A DNA stretch of 64,000 nt from Flavobacterium sp. ASV13. GTDB taxonomy: Bacteria > Bacteroidota > Bacteroidia > Flavobacteriales > Flavobacteriaceae. The DNA is taken from assembly GCF_000745775.1 (NCBI RefSeq), contig NZ_JQJY01000010.1, positions 87,001 through 151,000 of the forward strand, given 5' to 3'. Positions 26,988 to 35,995 of the stretch are shown here, in pieces. Below the pieces are notes generated by a model. That model made no database searches and had not been told where the DNA came from. It worked only from the letters and a program-made list of their open reading frames with translations. The stretch's first letter is position 1; each line of letters starts with the position of its first letter. A program made the position numbers and the translations under genes.

Positions 26988-27776
26988 ATGCTAACTGAAA
27001 ACCCTACTACAATTCTTTTTATCACGGGCGCTTTTGTCAGTAATAAATGTTGGGATGAGTGGAAAGACTTTTTTGAAAGTAAAGGCTTTAAAACTCTTGC
27101 ACCGGCGTGGCCCTATAAAGATGCTCCTGCGAGTGTTTTACGTGATCGTCATCCTGATCCTCAAATTGCGGGATTACGATTAACGCATCTTATTGAACAT
27201 TTTGAAAATATTGCTAAAAATCTGCCGCACAAACCTATTATAATTGGCCATTCTATTGGCGGACTGGTAGCACAGATACTTTTACAGCGCAACTTAGCAT
27301 CGGCTGCAATTGCTATACATTCTGTTCCTCCTCAAGGAATTATGACTTTTAAATTTTCTTTTTTGAAAGCTGGTTGGGGACCTCTTGGTTTTTTCACCTC
27401 AACAAAAAAAACTTTCTTAATGAGTTTTCCGCAATGGCAATACGCCTTTACAAACGGAATGCCCGAAGAATGGCAAGATAAAGCCTATTGCGAATCTGTA
27501 ATTCCGGAATCTAAATTAATTGTTCGCGATACTATAACCTCAGCTGCAAAAGTAGATTTTAAAGCGCCTCACAAACCATTATTACTAATTGCAGGATCTG
27601 CAGATCATACTATTCCCGAATCGCTCAATTATTCCAATTATAAAAAATACACTGATAAAGATTCTGTTACAGACTTCAAGGTTTTTCCAGACAGAAACCA
27701 TTTTGTTCTGAATCAGCCTGGCTGGCAGGAAATTGCAGTTTACATACAAGACTGGATTGCAAAACAACATCCATAA
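26988..27776 (+). CDS. Alpha/beta hydrolase (paralogue 1)
   Basis: A 262-residue cytoplasmic alpha/beta hydrolase. The oxyanion region is LFITGAFVSNKCWDEW, the nucleophile serine is in IIGHSIGGLVAQ near residue 91, the acid is probably in AGSADHTIP near 205, and the catalytic histidine is in DRNHFVL near 243. The protein is closely similar to the one at 48275 (ITGAF, EW, PPWPYKN blocks) and more distantly to 55748. It follows the sigma54-type regulator by 320 bases. The substrate, an ester, lactone or similar, is not known. Confidence 0.85.
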   Translation: MLTENPTTILFITGAFVSNKCWDEWKDFFESKGFKTLAPAWPYKDAPASVLRDRHPDPQIAGLRLTHLIEHFENIAKNLPHKPIIIGHSIGGLVAQILLQRNLASAAIAIHSVPPQGIMTFKFSFLKAGWGPLGFFTSTKKTFLMSFPQWQYAFTNGMPEEWQDKAYCESVIPESKLIVRDTITSAAKVDFKAPHKPLLLIAGSADHTIPESLNYSNYKKYTDKDSVTDFKVFPDRNHFVLNQPGWQEIAVYIQDWIAKQHP

Positions 27777-27827
27777 AATTTAAAACCAATTATTTATTAA
27801 CCAATTATTCCAATAAAATTTAAGATT

Positions 27828-28844
27828 ATGAAAACGAATTTAGTAAACAGCACTTATTTAAACTTCAAAAGTAAAACTACACAGTTTTTACTTTTAGGAT
27901 TTACACTATTGACTTTAATTTCATGCAACAAAAAAGCAGAAGAAACTCCTGCCGTAGCATCTACACCAACAACAGAAACTCCCGAAGTTGCTCCTGCAAA
28001 CCCACCATCCAATTTTAAACATGCAACAGCAACTGTAAACGGAATCAAAATTCATTACGTGATTGGCGGACAAGGCGATCCTTTGGTTTTGGTTCACGGT
28101 TTTGGGCAAAACTGGTACATGTGGAATCGTTTATTGCCAGAACTTTCTAAACATTTTACTGTAATCGCTCCTGATTTAAGAGGTGTCGGAGAATCTGACA
28201 AACCAGAAGGCGGTTATGATAAAAAAACAATGGCATCTGATATTCATGAATTAGTGAATCAGCTTGGGTATAAAAAAATCAATTTGGCCGGACATGACAT
28301 CGGACTTATGGTGGCGTATGCTTATGCAGCGCAATATGGTGACAGCGTAAACAAATTGGCTTTGATGGATGCACTTTTACCTGGAATTGAACCAGTTTGG
28401 TCAAATGTAAAAGGATCTGCTTGGTGGTTTGGTTTCTTTGCATGGCCGGCTTCTGGGGATATTGTTAAAGGAAAAGAAAAAGAATTCTTAACTAATTTCT
28501 GGCCAGTTGTAGGACATGTAAAAGATCCGTTTACTGCCGAAGAAACTACAGAATTTATTAGAGCTTATGCCGTTGAAGGTGGCACAACTGCTGCATTTAA
28601 ATGGTTTGGCGCTTTTGATCAGGATGGAAAAGACAATTTAGTATTCGCAAAGAAAAAGCTGAAAATGCCATTATTAGCAATGGGCGGTGAATACTTCGCA
28701 GCAGCTTTTCTTAAAGATCACTCAAAATTAGTTGCAGAAAATGTTACCGAATCTAAAATTGCTGGTTCAGGACATTGGTTAGTTCAGGAAAATACAGCTC
28801 AGGTACAAAAAGATTTACTAGCCTTTTTCTGGCTAAATAATTAA
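27828..28844 (+). CDS. Lipoprotein alpha/beta hydrolase, epoxide hydrolase/dehalogenase type
   Basis: A 338-residue exported enzyme. A lipoprotein signal ends at LLTLISCNKK (cysteine near 34), followed by a Thr/Pro linker to about 63. The catalytic domain has VLVHGFGQNWYMWNRLL and APDLRGVGESDKPEGGYD. The nucleophile elbow, AGHDIGLMVAYA, carries aspartate, not serine, as in epoxide hydrolases and haloalkane dehalogenases. GSGHWLVQE gives the catalytic histidine. The lipid anchor would hold it at a membrane facing outward from the cytoplasm. It starts the exported group 27828-33134; the amidohydrolase follows by 4 bases. Confidence 0.88.
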   Translation: MKTNLVNSTYLNFKSKTTQFLLLGFTLLTLISCNKKAEETPAVASTPTTETPEVAPANPPSNFKHATATVNGIKIHYVIGGQGDPLVLVHGFGQNWYMWNRLLPELSKHFTVIAPDLRGVGESDKPEGGYDKKTMASDIHELVNQLGYKKINLAGHDIGLMVAYAYAAQYGDSVNKLALMDALLPGIEPVWSNVKGSAWWFGFFAWPASGDIVKGKEKEFLTNFWPVVGHVKDPFTAEETTEFIRAYAVEGGTTAAFKWFGAFDQDGKDNLVFAKKKLKMPLLAMGGEYFAAAFLKDHSKLVAENVTESKIAGSGHWLVQENTAQVQKDLLAFFWLNN

Positions 28845-28848
28845 AATC

Positions 28849-30612
28849 ATGAAAAAACTATTTTTAATACTATCGTTTTTTGCGGGCTTGTTATCTCAAG
28901 CCCAGCAAAAAGCTGATCTGATTATTTATAATGGAAAAATTGCAACCATGCAGAAACAAAACGAATTTGTTCAGGCAATTGCAATGAAAGATGGAATTAT
29001 TCTGGACATTGGTACCGAAAAAAATATTCTTTCGACTTATAAATCCTCAGAAACAAAATTGATCGATGCTAAAGGAAAAACCGTAATTCCAGGATTGAAT
29101 GACAGTCACATGCACGTTATTCGCGAAGGTTTGAATTATAATTCTGAATTGCGTTGGGACGGCGTAAAAACCTTAAAACGTGCTATGGAAATGCTGAAAG
29201 AACAAGCAGCAAGAACTCCAGACGGCGTTTGGATCAAAGTGATTGGAGGCTGGAACGAATTTCAATTTGAAGAAAAAAGACAACCAACAATTGATGAAAT
29301 CAACGCTGCAGTTCCTGATAAACCTGTTTTTATAACGTATTTGTATGGAAAAGCTTTTCTAAACAAAAAGGGTATTGAAGTTTTAAAATATACAAAAGAC
29401 ACTAAATATGAAGGAAGCCTTTTAGAGCAAGATGCTAACGGAAATTTGACTGGTTTAATGTACGCCAAAGAAACTCCAAAAGCCATTTATACGACTTTGG
29501 GTTTAACAACAAAATTAAGTCCGGAAGAGCGCATTAATAGCTCGATTCAATTCAATCACGAATTAAATCGTTTCGGATTAACAAGCGTCATTGATGCAGC
29601 CGGCGGAAGCCAAAATTTTCCTGCTGATTATGTTACGTCTCTTGAATTGGCGAAACAAAATAAATTAAGTCTTAGGATTTCCTATTATCTATTTGCACAG
29701 CAAAAAGGGAAAGAATTACAAGATTATGAAAAATGGGTTGCGACAACTCAAATTAATAAAAATGATAATCTGATTGTGGCGAATGGTTATGTTGAAGAAG
29801 GTGCTGGAGAAAATATCGTGGCTTCGGCTGCTGATTTTGAAAATTTCTTAGAACCAAGAATTGTTTTATCTGATGAAATGGAAGCCGATTTAGAACCTAT
29901 TATTCGCTTATTAGCCAAAAACAAATGGCCTTTCCGTTTGCATGCCACTTATGGAGAATCAATTGACAGAATGCTGAATGTTTTTGAAAAAGTGAATAAG
30001 GAAATTCCGTTTAATGGATTGCGCTGGTTTTTTGATCACGCCGAAACCATTACGCCATCTGAATTGGAACGCGTGAAAAAACTTGGTGGCGGTATTGCAG
30101 TACAATTCAGAATGTATTATCAGGGAGAATTATATAATAAATTGTACGGAGCTCCAAAAACACAGTTGCCTCCAATTAAAAAAATGCTTGAATTAGGAAT
30201 TCCTGTCGGAATGGGAACTGATGCAACCCGAATTTCAACTTTCAATCCTTGGATGGCTTTGCATTGGCTTTTGACTGGAAAAACGATTGGCGGCATGCAG
30301 TTCTGGCCTAAAGATCAGGTTTTAGACAAATTCACCGCTTTAAAATTATATACTTCAGGAAGTGCTTGGTTTTCTGGTGAAGAAAAAGACAAAGGAAAAT
30401 TGGTAAAAGGAATGTATGCGGATATGGCGATTTTATCTGATGATTATTTCTCAGCAAAAACAGATGACGTTCGAAAAATCGAATCGGTTTTGACGATTGT
30501 AAATGGAAAAATTGTTTACGCTTCCGCGGAATATAAAGCCTTGAGTCCAGAAATTCCTGCGGTAATTCCGGATTGGTCTCCTGTGAAATATTTTGGAGGT
30601 TACCAGAAATAA
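28849..30612 (+). CDS. Exported amidohydrolase (YtcJ-like, amidohydrolase_3)
   Basis: A 587-residue metal-dependent hydrolase with a signal peptide (MKKLFLILSFFAGLLSQAQQ). Metal-binding segments are GLNDSHMHVIREG (HxH type, near residue 83), FRLHATYGES near 363 and WFFDHAETITPSE near 388; a MGTDATRIS segment near 455 gives the late aspartate. A short N-terminal beta part (IIYNGKIATM) and C-terminal VNGKIVYA complete the small sandwich. Paralogous to the signal-less enzyme at 36690. It is likely cotranscribed with its neighbours as part of a periplasmic degradation pathway; the substrate is unknown. Confidence 0.88.
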   Translation: MKKLFLILSFFAGLLSQAQQKADLIIYNGKIATMQKQNEFVQAIAMKDGIILDIGTEKNILSTYKSSETKLIDAKGKTVIPGLNDSHMHVIREGLNYNSELRWDGVKTLKRAMEMLKEQAARTPDGVWIKVIGGWNEFQFEEKRQPTIDEINAAVPDKPVFITYLYGKAFLNKKGIEVLKYTKDTKYEGSLLEQDANGNLTGLMYAKETPKAIYTTLGLTTKLSPEERINSSIQFNHELNRFGLTSVIDAAGGSQNFPADYVTSLELAKQNKLSLRISYYLFAQQKGKELQDYEKWVATTQINKNDNLIVANGYVEEGAGENIVASAADFENFLEPRIVLSDEMEADLEPIIRLLAKNKWPFRLHATYGESIDRMLNVFEKVNKEIPFNGLRWFFDHAETITPSELERVKKLGGGIAVQFRMYYQGELYNKLYGAPKTQLPPIKKMLELGIPVGMGTDATRISTFNPWMALHWLLTGKTIGGMQFWPKDQVLDKFTALKLYTSGSAWFSGEEKDKGKLVKGMYADMAILSDDYFSAKTDDVRKIESVLTIVNGKIVYASAEYKALSPEIPAVIPDWSPVKYFGGYQK

Positions 30613-30621
30613 CAACAACAA

Positions 30622-30718
30622 GAATAGCACGCAGATGACACAGATTTGGGCAGATTGACGCAGATTTTTTATAACTTATCTGTGAGAATCCGTTTCATCA
30701 GTTCAATCCGTGGGCTAA
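30622..30718. repeat. Dispersed flavobacterial intergenic repeat
   Basis: The segment with CACGCAGATGACACAGATTT, GACGCAGATTTTTTAT and CTGTGAGAATCCGTTTCATC has the composition of a non-coding repeat I associate with Flavobacterium intergenic regions. It is out of character with the flanking AT-rich spacer and sits inside the otherwise compact operon. Confidence 0.5.
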
Positions 30719-30744
30719 CTTTTAAAACTTATAAATAATACATC

Positions 30745-31764
30745 ATGAAAAATTATAAATCTATTTTAATTGCAATACTTTTTGTTGTCGTCTTTTTATC
30801 GGCACAAAAAACATATGCACAATTTCCAATGCCGCCCGAAGTTCCGATTTGGGATGCCAATAAAGTGACTTTGCAATTGCATAAAATCTCTGATAATGTC
30901 TACGCCGTTTCGCCATCAACAACTGAAACAGAAACTACGAAAGGAATTCCGCAGGCTACTTCGGCGGGATTTATTGTGGGTGATAAAGGCGTCTTATTAA
31001 TTGAAACTATGTTGAGCAAAAGATTATACGATCAATTATACAAACTGATTCGTTCTGTTACTCCAAAACCTATTGTTTATGCAGTGAATACAAGCGATCA
31101 CGGCGATCATTGTTTTGGAAATTATTTGCTTCCAAAAGAAACAATTTTAATCCAAAATGAATTCTGCAAAGAAAATTTAGCTAAGAATTTTGACGGAATC
31201 AAACAATTTATGATCATGCTTTTTGGAAAAGATCGCGGAATCGAACAAAGTGTGTATCGTCCCGCGGATCTTACAATTGCATTAAATCAAAGCTTGAAAC
31301 TAGATTTAGGCGGCGGTAAAATTGTGGAAATTATTAATACCGGAACAGCGCAATCTCCTGCCGATTTATTTGTATATTTAAAGGATTCAGACAAGAATGT
31401 ATTGTGGGCAGGAAATCCGTTTATTGCTGAAAGTCCGGCAATTCCCTGGCTTTTTGATGGTTATTTTTTGGAGCCTGTTCGCAATCTTCAAAAAATTTAT
31501 GATCTGATTGGAGACAATGATGTTGTGGTTCCCGGTCACGGCCGAATTACCAATAAAAAAGGAATAAAATATACAATCGATTATGTAAATGCTTTAAAGG
31601 AAAATGTAGAAAATGCCGTTAAAAAAGGAGAGACTTTAGATCAGGTAAAAGCGTCGGTGACGATGAAGGAATTTGATAAAGGTTATGTTCTTTTTAATTG
31701 GCTTCATTACAATTTCAATATTCCAAATGCATACAACGACATTAAGAAAAACTTAGGCAAATAG
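30745..31764 (+). CDS. Exported metallo-beta-lactamase-fold hydrolase
   Basis: A 339-residue protein with a signal peptide (ILFVVVFLSAQKTYAQ). The metal site motif is NTSDHGDHCFGN (HxDH type, near residue 118), with WAGNPFIAESPA near 221 and VVPGHGRITNK near 259 as later ligands. The general form matches periplasmic MBL hydrolases rather than a true beta-lactamase. It lies 2 bases before the porin gene, so both are translated from one message. The role is probably hydrolysis of a compound imported by that porin. Confidence 0.85.
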   Translation: MKNYKSILIAILFVVVFLSAQKTYAQFPMPPEVPIWDANKVTLQLHKISDNVYAVSPSTTETETTKGIPQATSAGFIVGDKGVLLIETMLSKRLYDQLYKLIRSVTPKPIVYAVNTSDHGDHCFGNYLLPKETILIQNEFCKENLAKNFDGIKQFMIMLFGKDRGIEQSVYRPADLTIALNQSLKLDLGGGKIVEIINTGTAQSPADLFVYLKDSDKNVLWAGNPFIAESPAIPWLFDGYFLEPVRNLQKIYDLIGDNDVVVPGHGRITNKKGIKYTIDYVNALKENVENAVKKGETLDQVKASVTMKEFDKGYVLFNWLHYNFNIPNAYNDIKKNLGK

Positions 31765-31766
31765 CC

Positions 31767-33134
31767 ATGAAAAAATATATTCTTTTATTTCTAATTTGTA
31801 TTCAGCTCCACGCACAATCGTATCCTGAATTTAAGCCTTTGCGTTTTGATGAAAACTATAAGGTTTTGGAAAAAGATACGGTCAAAAAAAATTGGTACAA
31901 AACCATGAAATATATGCCACTTTCTTCTTCTGGCGAAACATTTTTAAGTTTTGGAGGCGAAATTAGGTATCAATATTTTTATGCCAAAAATGAAAAATGG
32001 GGAGATGATCCTGTCGATGACGATGGCTACATTTTAAACCGATTATTGCTTCACGCCGATTTTCATTCCAGCAAATATTTCCGGGCTTTCATTCAGCTTC
32101 AAAGCAGTAATGCCAACGGAAGAATTGATCCGAGTCCGGTTGATAGCAATCCGCTTGAAGTACATCAGGGTTTTATTGATGTCAATGTGTTTTCTGAAAA
32201 AAATAAACAATTGATTTTTAGAGTCGGAAGACAGGAATTAAGTTACGGTTCACAACGTTTAGTGGCCGTTCGTGACGGACCAAATAACCGTCAGTCTTTT
32301 GATGCTGCAAAAGTCATATTTGGAATCAATAATTTTCGTTCCGATTTATTCTATAGTCATTATGTCGTTGCTGAAGACGGTATTTTTGATGATTCTTCGA
32401 ACAAAAAAAGACAATTTTGGGGAAGTTATTTTGTCATTAATAAGATTCCGGCAATCAAAAATATTGACCTTTATTATTTGGGTTACGAAAGAGCAAATGC
32501 CAATTTTGATGATGCCAGCGGAAAAGAATTACGCCATTCTGTAGGAACCCGTATTTGGGGTAAATATAACGATTGGCGTTATGATGCCGAAGCTCTTTAT
32601 CAATTTGGAGATGTAGCTTCTAAAAATATCAAAGCCTGGACGGTTTCTTTAAATACCGGATATCAATTTACTTCTGTTGTTTTGAAACCAGAATTCGGAT
32701 TTAAAGTCGAATTGATCAGTGGTGATAAAACCAATGGCGACAATCAATTAAATACTTTTAATCCGTTGTTTCCAAGAGGCGCTTACTTTGGATTAGCTTC
32801 TGTTATTGGGCCATCTAATTTAGTTGACTTTCATCCTTCTATTGGTTTTGAATTGGCAAAAAATATTGATTGGGTTATTGATTATGATATGTTTTGGAGA
32901 TACAGCAGCGAAGACGGAATTTACGGTCCAAACACTATTATGATTTATCCAGGCGATGCAACCGATGCTAAAGAAATTGGAAAACAATTGGAAAGTGAAA
33001 TTATTTACACACCAAATCAATATTTGTATTTCCGCGTTGAAGCAACCTGGTTTAAAGCCGGGGATTTCTTAAAAGCAGCCGGAACTGGAAAAAATATGTT
33101 TTTTACTGGCGTAACGGCGCAGATTAAATTTTAA
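31767..33134 (+). CDS. Outer-membrane porin of the alginate-export family
   Basis: A 455-residue beta-barrel with a signal peptide (MKKYILLFLICIQLHAQ). The region from about residue 55, SSSGETFLSFGGEIRYQYFY, through FRAFIQLQSSNANG, GRQELSYGSQRLVAVRDGPN and NRQSFDAAKVIFG, is the alginate_exp signature, and the protein ends in an aromatic strand (FFTGVTAQIKF). Despite the family name, members act as substrate channels in many degradation pathways. It is the last gene of the exported catabolic operon and probably admits its substrate. Confidence 0.85.
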   Translation: MKKYILLFLICIQLHAQSYPEFKPLRFDENYKVLEKDTVKKNWYKTMKYMPLSSSGETFLSFGGEIRYQYFYAKNEKWGDDPVDDDGYILNRLLLHADFHSSKYFRAFIQLQSSNANGRIDPSPVDSNPLEVHQGFIDVNVFSEKNKQLIFRVGRQELSYGSQRLVAVRDGPNNRQSFDAAKVIFGINNFRSDLFYSHYVVAEDGIFDDSSNKKRQFWGSYFVINKIPAIKNIDLYYLGYERANANFDDASGKELRHSVGTRIWGKYNDWRYDAEALYQFGDVASKNIKAWTVSLNTGYQFTSVVLKPEFGFKVELISGDKTNGDNQLNTFNPLFPRGAYFGLASVIGPSNLVDFHPSIGFELAKNIDWVIDYDMFWRYSSEDGIYGPNTIMIYPGDATDAKEIGKQLESEIIYTPNQYLYFRVEATWFKAGDFLKAAGTGKNMFFTGVTAQIKF

Positions 33135-33159
33135 GATTGTTTTTTTCGCTGAAAATTGC

Positions 33160-33250
33160 TCGCAAAGTCGCAAAGACGCAAAGATTTTTCTTTTAAGCTT
33201 TCTAATAAGACTTTGCGTCTCCGCTCCCGATAGCTATCGGGATTGCGAGA
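33160..33250. repeat. Dispersed repeat with inverted GCAAAG arms
   Basis: CTCGCAAAGTCGCAAAGACG followed by CAAAG, then later ACTTTGCGTCTCCGC and a CCCGATAGCTATCGGG palindrome. The arms can pair to a long hairpin. The same type of element is common between flavobacterial genes and may end transcription of the porin operon. Confidence 0.55.
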
Positions 33251-33303
33251 TTAAAAAAGCATAGGATAAATAAAAACTTTGATAAAATTCAAAAGATATA
33301 AAA

Positions 33304-34254
33304 ATGACAACAAGAAGAAACTTTATAAAAATGGCTGGTTTAACAGGCGCTGCAGTAATGGCAAATCCTGTTGACACTTTTTCAAATACTATAAAACAAG
33401 AAAAAATGGATTCTGAAACACAAAATAAATGGTTGGATGGCTCACGATTAGTTGTCTCCGTTTCCATGCAGTTTGAAGCGGGCGGTCAGCCTCAAAATGC
33501 AGAAAGTCCGTTTCCTCAAAACATGCAGAAAGGTTATAATGACTTTCCTGCTGAAACCTGGTATCAATATGGTTATAAAGAAGGAATTCCGAGAATGCTG
33601 GACAATTGGGACAAACACGGAATAAAAGTTACTTCGCATATGGTGGGTTCTGCTGTTTTACAAAATCCTGCTCTTGCAAAAGAAATTGTACAACGCGGAC
33701 ATGAAGCGGCTGCTCATGGTATGAATTGGAGTTCGCAATATGCCATGTCTTACGACGAAGAGAAAAAGTTTATAAAAGCGGGTGTTGACGCAATAAAACA
33801 AGTTACCGGATTTACTGCTGTTGGTTATAATGCAAATTGGCTTCGTCGTGGGGAAAACACCATTAAAATACTGCAGGAATTAGGTTTCAGTTATCATATT
33901 GACGATTTAAGCCGAGATGAACCTTTTATCATTCAAGCCAATAAAAAAGATTTTGTTGTTGTTCCCTATACTATTCGCTGCAATGATATCGTTTTGATTG
34001 AAGGGAAAAACTTTTCATCTGATCAATTTTTTAATCAGGTAAAAGCAGAATTTGATCAGCTTTATGCAGAGAGCGAATCCAAACGCAGACAAATGTCAAT
34101 CAGTTTTCATGACAGAATTGGCGGAACTCCGCAAATGGTAAAAACAACATCTGATTTACTCGATTATATTAAAAAACATAATGGTGTAAGTTTTAAAAGA
34201 AAAGATGAAATTGCTAAAATGACGCTTCAGGATAAATCATCCATTCGCGAATAA
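33304..34254 (+). CDS. Polysaccharide deacetylase-family protein with Tat-like signal
   Basis: A 316-residue exported NodB-fold enzyme. The N-terminus RRNFIKMAGLTGAAVMANP is a twin-arginine signal. The catalytic domain has TWYQYGYKEGIPRMLDNWDK, VTSHMVGSAVLQNP, EAAAHGMNW (metal histidine) and SFHDRIGGTPQMV near the end, the pattern of the PuuE/allantoinase-like group rather than chitin deacetylases. A terminator follows. It sits alone between the porin operon and the chloroperoxidase-like gene. The substrate is not known. Confidence 0.85.
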   Translation: MTTRRNFIKMAGLTGAAVMANPVDTFSNTIKQEKMDSETQNKWLDGSRLVVSVSMQFEAGGQPQNAESPFPQNMQKGYNDFPAETWYQYGYKEGIPRMLDNWDKHGIKVTSHMVGSAVLQNPALAKEIVQRGHEAAAHGMNWSSQYAMSYDEEKKFIKAGVDAIKQVTGFTAVGYNANWLRRGENTIKILQELGFSYHIDDLSRDEPFIIQANKKDFVVVPYTIRCNDIVLIEGKNFSSDQFFNQVKAEFDQLYAESESKRRQMSISFHDRIGGTPQMVKTTSDLLDYIKKHNGVSFKRKDEIAKMTLQDKSSIRE

Positions 34255-34263
34255 TTCAAACCT

Positions 34264-34293
34264 AAAAAGCCAGAAATTTTTTTTGGCTTTTTC
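34264..34293 (+). terminator. Terminator after the deacetylase gene
   Basis: AAAAAGCCA (34264-34272) pairs with TGGCTTTTT (34284-34292), followed by T-rich sequence. Confidence 0.75.
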
Positions 34294-34337
34294 TCTATAA
34301 GTTTAAAATTCTATATAAAACAGTTTCAGCTCATAAA

Positions 34338-34425
34338 TTAGCGAAATATCGCAACTATCACAACTCCTTAAAAACAGTCAAAGCCTTATTATCATTGACT
34401 TTATACTTTTAGGCACATTAATTGG
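34338..34425 (+). promoter_or_regulatory. Candidate activator site and -24/-12-like promoter
   Basis: The 12-mer TTAGCGAAATAT (34338-34349) lies 73 bp upstream of AGGCAC-ATTAA-TTGG (34411-34425), which resembles the sigma54 pattern TGGCAC-N5-TTGC except for the last base. The same 12-mer and spacing recur at 53704-53789. A tiny frame, MKINKEWHSTRDP, begins at 34466 and may be the stub of a lost gene. Confidence 0.35.
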
Positions 34426-34542
34426 CATTGTTTGGCATTCAAATAAATCAATTAAAGTACCGAAAATGAAAATCAACAAAGAATGGCATTCTACTCGAGA
34501 TCCTTAAATTCTGATAAAAAAAATCACCCCCATTTTTACTTC

Positions 34543-34587
34543 TTAATCTAGATTAATCGATGCAGGTTTTATTCTATAATATATTTG
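34543..34587 (+). promoter_or_regulatory. Palindromic operator and promoter of the chloroperoxidase-like gene
   Basis: A perfect palindrome TTAATCTAGATTAA (34543-34556) followed by TCGAT, with a -7 box TATATTTG at 34580-34587. The start of the palindrome is 37 bases before the box. The same element at the same distance precedes the ring-cleaving dioxygenase gene (41761-41805), which suggests one regulator for both. Confidence 0.65.
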
Positions 34588-34701
34588 CATCATACTAATA
34601 ACAAAACAAAATATAAATTGATTTAAAAGTTAAAATTAAAAACTTAATATTCAATTTTAGTTAAAATTTTAAAACAATATTAATCTTAAAATCAAAAAAC
34701 C

Positions 34702-35517
34702 ATGAGCACATTTACAGTAAAAGACGGAGCAGAAATTTTTTATAAAGATTGGGGAACTGGACAACCAATTGTTTTTCATCACGGCTGGCCATTATCAAGT
34801 GATGATTGGGATGCACAAATGATGTTTTTCCTAAAACAAGGTTACAGAGTTATTGCGCACGATCGTCGCGGACACGGACGCTCAAGCCAAACTTCTGAAG
34901 GAAATAACATGGAAACTTACGCATCTGACATTGCTCAATTAGTTGAAGCTTTAGATTTAAAAGATGCTATTCACGTTGGTCACTCAACTGGAGGCGGAGA
35001 AGTAATTCGTTACGCTGCGAAATACGGAAAAGGACGTATTGCAAAAGCTGTAATCATTAGCGCTGTACCGCCAATTATGGTTCAAAGCGAATCAAATCCA
35101 GAAGGTGTGCCTTTGTCTATTTTTGACGAAATCAGAAACGGAACAGCTTTTACCAGATCACAATATTTTTATGATTTCCCTATTCCTTTTTATGGATGGA
35201 ATCGCGAAGGACAAACCGTTCAGGAAGGAATTAAGCAAAATTGGTGGCGCCAAGGATTGATGGGATCTGTTTTAGCGCATTACGAAGGAATCAAAGCTTT
35301 CTCTGAAACCGATTTTAGAGAAGATCTTAAAAGTTTGGATATTCCGGTACTTGTATTACACGGAGAAGATGACCAGATCGTTCCTTATCATCAAGCACCA
35401 AAATCAGCTGCATTGCTAAAAAACGGAAAATTGATTTCTTACCCAGGATTTCCTCACGGAATGCCTACAACTGAGGCAGAAACAATCAACAAGGATATTT
35501 TGGCTTTTATAAAATAA
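34702..35517 (+). CDS. Non-haem chloroperoxidase-like alpha/beta hydrolase
   Basis: A 271-residue cytoplasmic enzyme of the perhydrolase/chloroperoxidase group. VFHHGWPLSSDDWDAQM holds the oxyanion loop, AHDRRGHGRSSQ follows, HVGHSTGGGEVIRYAAKYG carries the serine nucleophile (near 95), LHGEDDQIVPY the aspartate and FPHGMPTTE the histidine. Such enzymes hydrolyse esters or lactones and can make peracids. It has its own promoter with the shared palindrome, and a terminator follows, so it is mainly a single-gene unit at the head of the detoxification cluster. Confidence 0.9.
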   Translation: MSTFTVKDGAEIFYKDWGTGQPIVFHHGWPLSSDDWDAQMMFFLKQGYRVIAHDRRGHGRSSQTSEGNNMETYASDIAQLVEALDLKDAIHVGHSTGGGEVIRYAAKYGKGRIAKAVIISAVPPIMVQSESNPEGVPLSIFDEIRNGTAFTRSQYFYDFPIPFYGWNREGQTVQEGIKQNWWRQGLMGSVLAHYEGIKAFSETDFREDLKSLDIPVLVLHGEDDQIVPYHQAPKSAALLKNGKLISYPGFPHGMPTTEAETINKDILAFIK

Positions 35518-35524
35518 ATTAATC

Positions 35525-35563
35525 AAAACTGCCTGTGAAAGGTTTGTTTTTACAGGCAGTTTT
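35525..35563 (+). terminator. Terminator after the chloroperoxidase-like gene
   Basis: AAAACTGCCTGT (35525-35536) pairs with ACAGGCAGTTTT (35552-35563). Confidence 0.8.
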
Positions 35564-35577
35564 AATCTTATCAAATT

Positions 35578-35898
35578 ATGAGTTTTTTCCAACAACCCTC
35601 TTTCGATACCGTTACTGAAGCTTTGCAATGGTTGAGTTCTCAAGGTTTTACAGCAGATTTTAATCTTGATTCAGATTGCATTCGTTGCAACACTACCAAA
35701 CAAAGCTTGTCGCCGGAAGAATTCAAAATTGAATATTTATTTCGCTTTGAAGGCGACAGTAATCCCGCAGATGAAGATATTGTGTACGGCATTATATCTG
35801 AAATCCATAATCTGAAAGGTGTTCTAACGAATGCTTTCGGAACTTATGCCGACAGTGTTTCAACTGAAATGATTAGAAAACTTTCCATACATCAATAA
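35578..35898 (+). CDS. Small conserved Bacteroidota protein of unknown function
   Basis: A 106-residue soluble protein. The pattern ALQWLSSQGFTADFNLDSDC, LSPEEFKIEYLFRFEG and ADEDIVYGIIS matches a small conserved Bacteroidota family, sometimes mislabelled phosphoribosylpyrophosphate synthetase; there is no PRPP synthetase domain here. Two cysteines (about 33 and 36) form a CxxC in DSDCIRCN. It begins 15 bases after a terminator hairpin and precedes the isochorismatase gene by about 100 bases. Confidence 0.65.
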   Translation: MSFFQQPSFDTVTEALQWLSSQGFTADFNLDSDCIRCNTTKQSLSPEEFKIEYLFRFEGDSNPADEDIVYGIISEIHNLKGVLTNAFGTYADSVSTEMIRKLSIHQ

Positions 35899-35995
35899 CT
35901 AAAAATGTCTTTTTCAAAAGGCAAATTCTTTAACAACCAATTAAAAGTTTTGTCTTTCATTGGCTTAACTAAATATAAATCTTAAAATAAAAATT

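Noticed and set aside
34417..34439. Second -24/-12 reading TTGGCATTGTTTGGCATT
   Set aside because: The GG to GC distance is 9 bases instead of 10.
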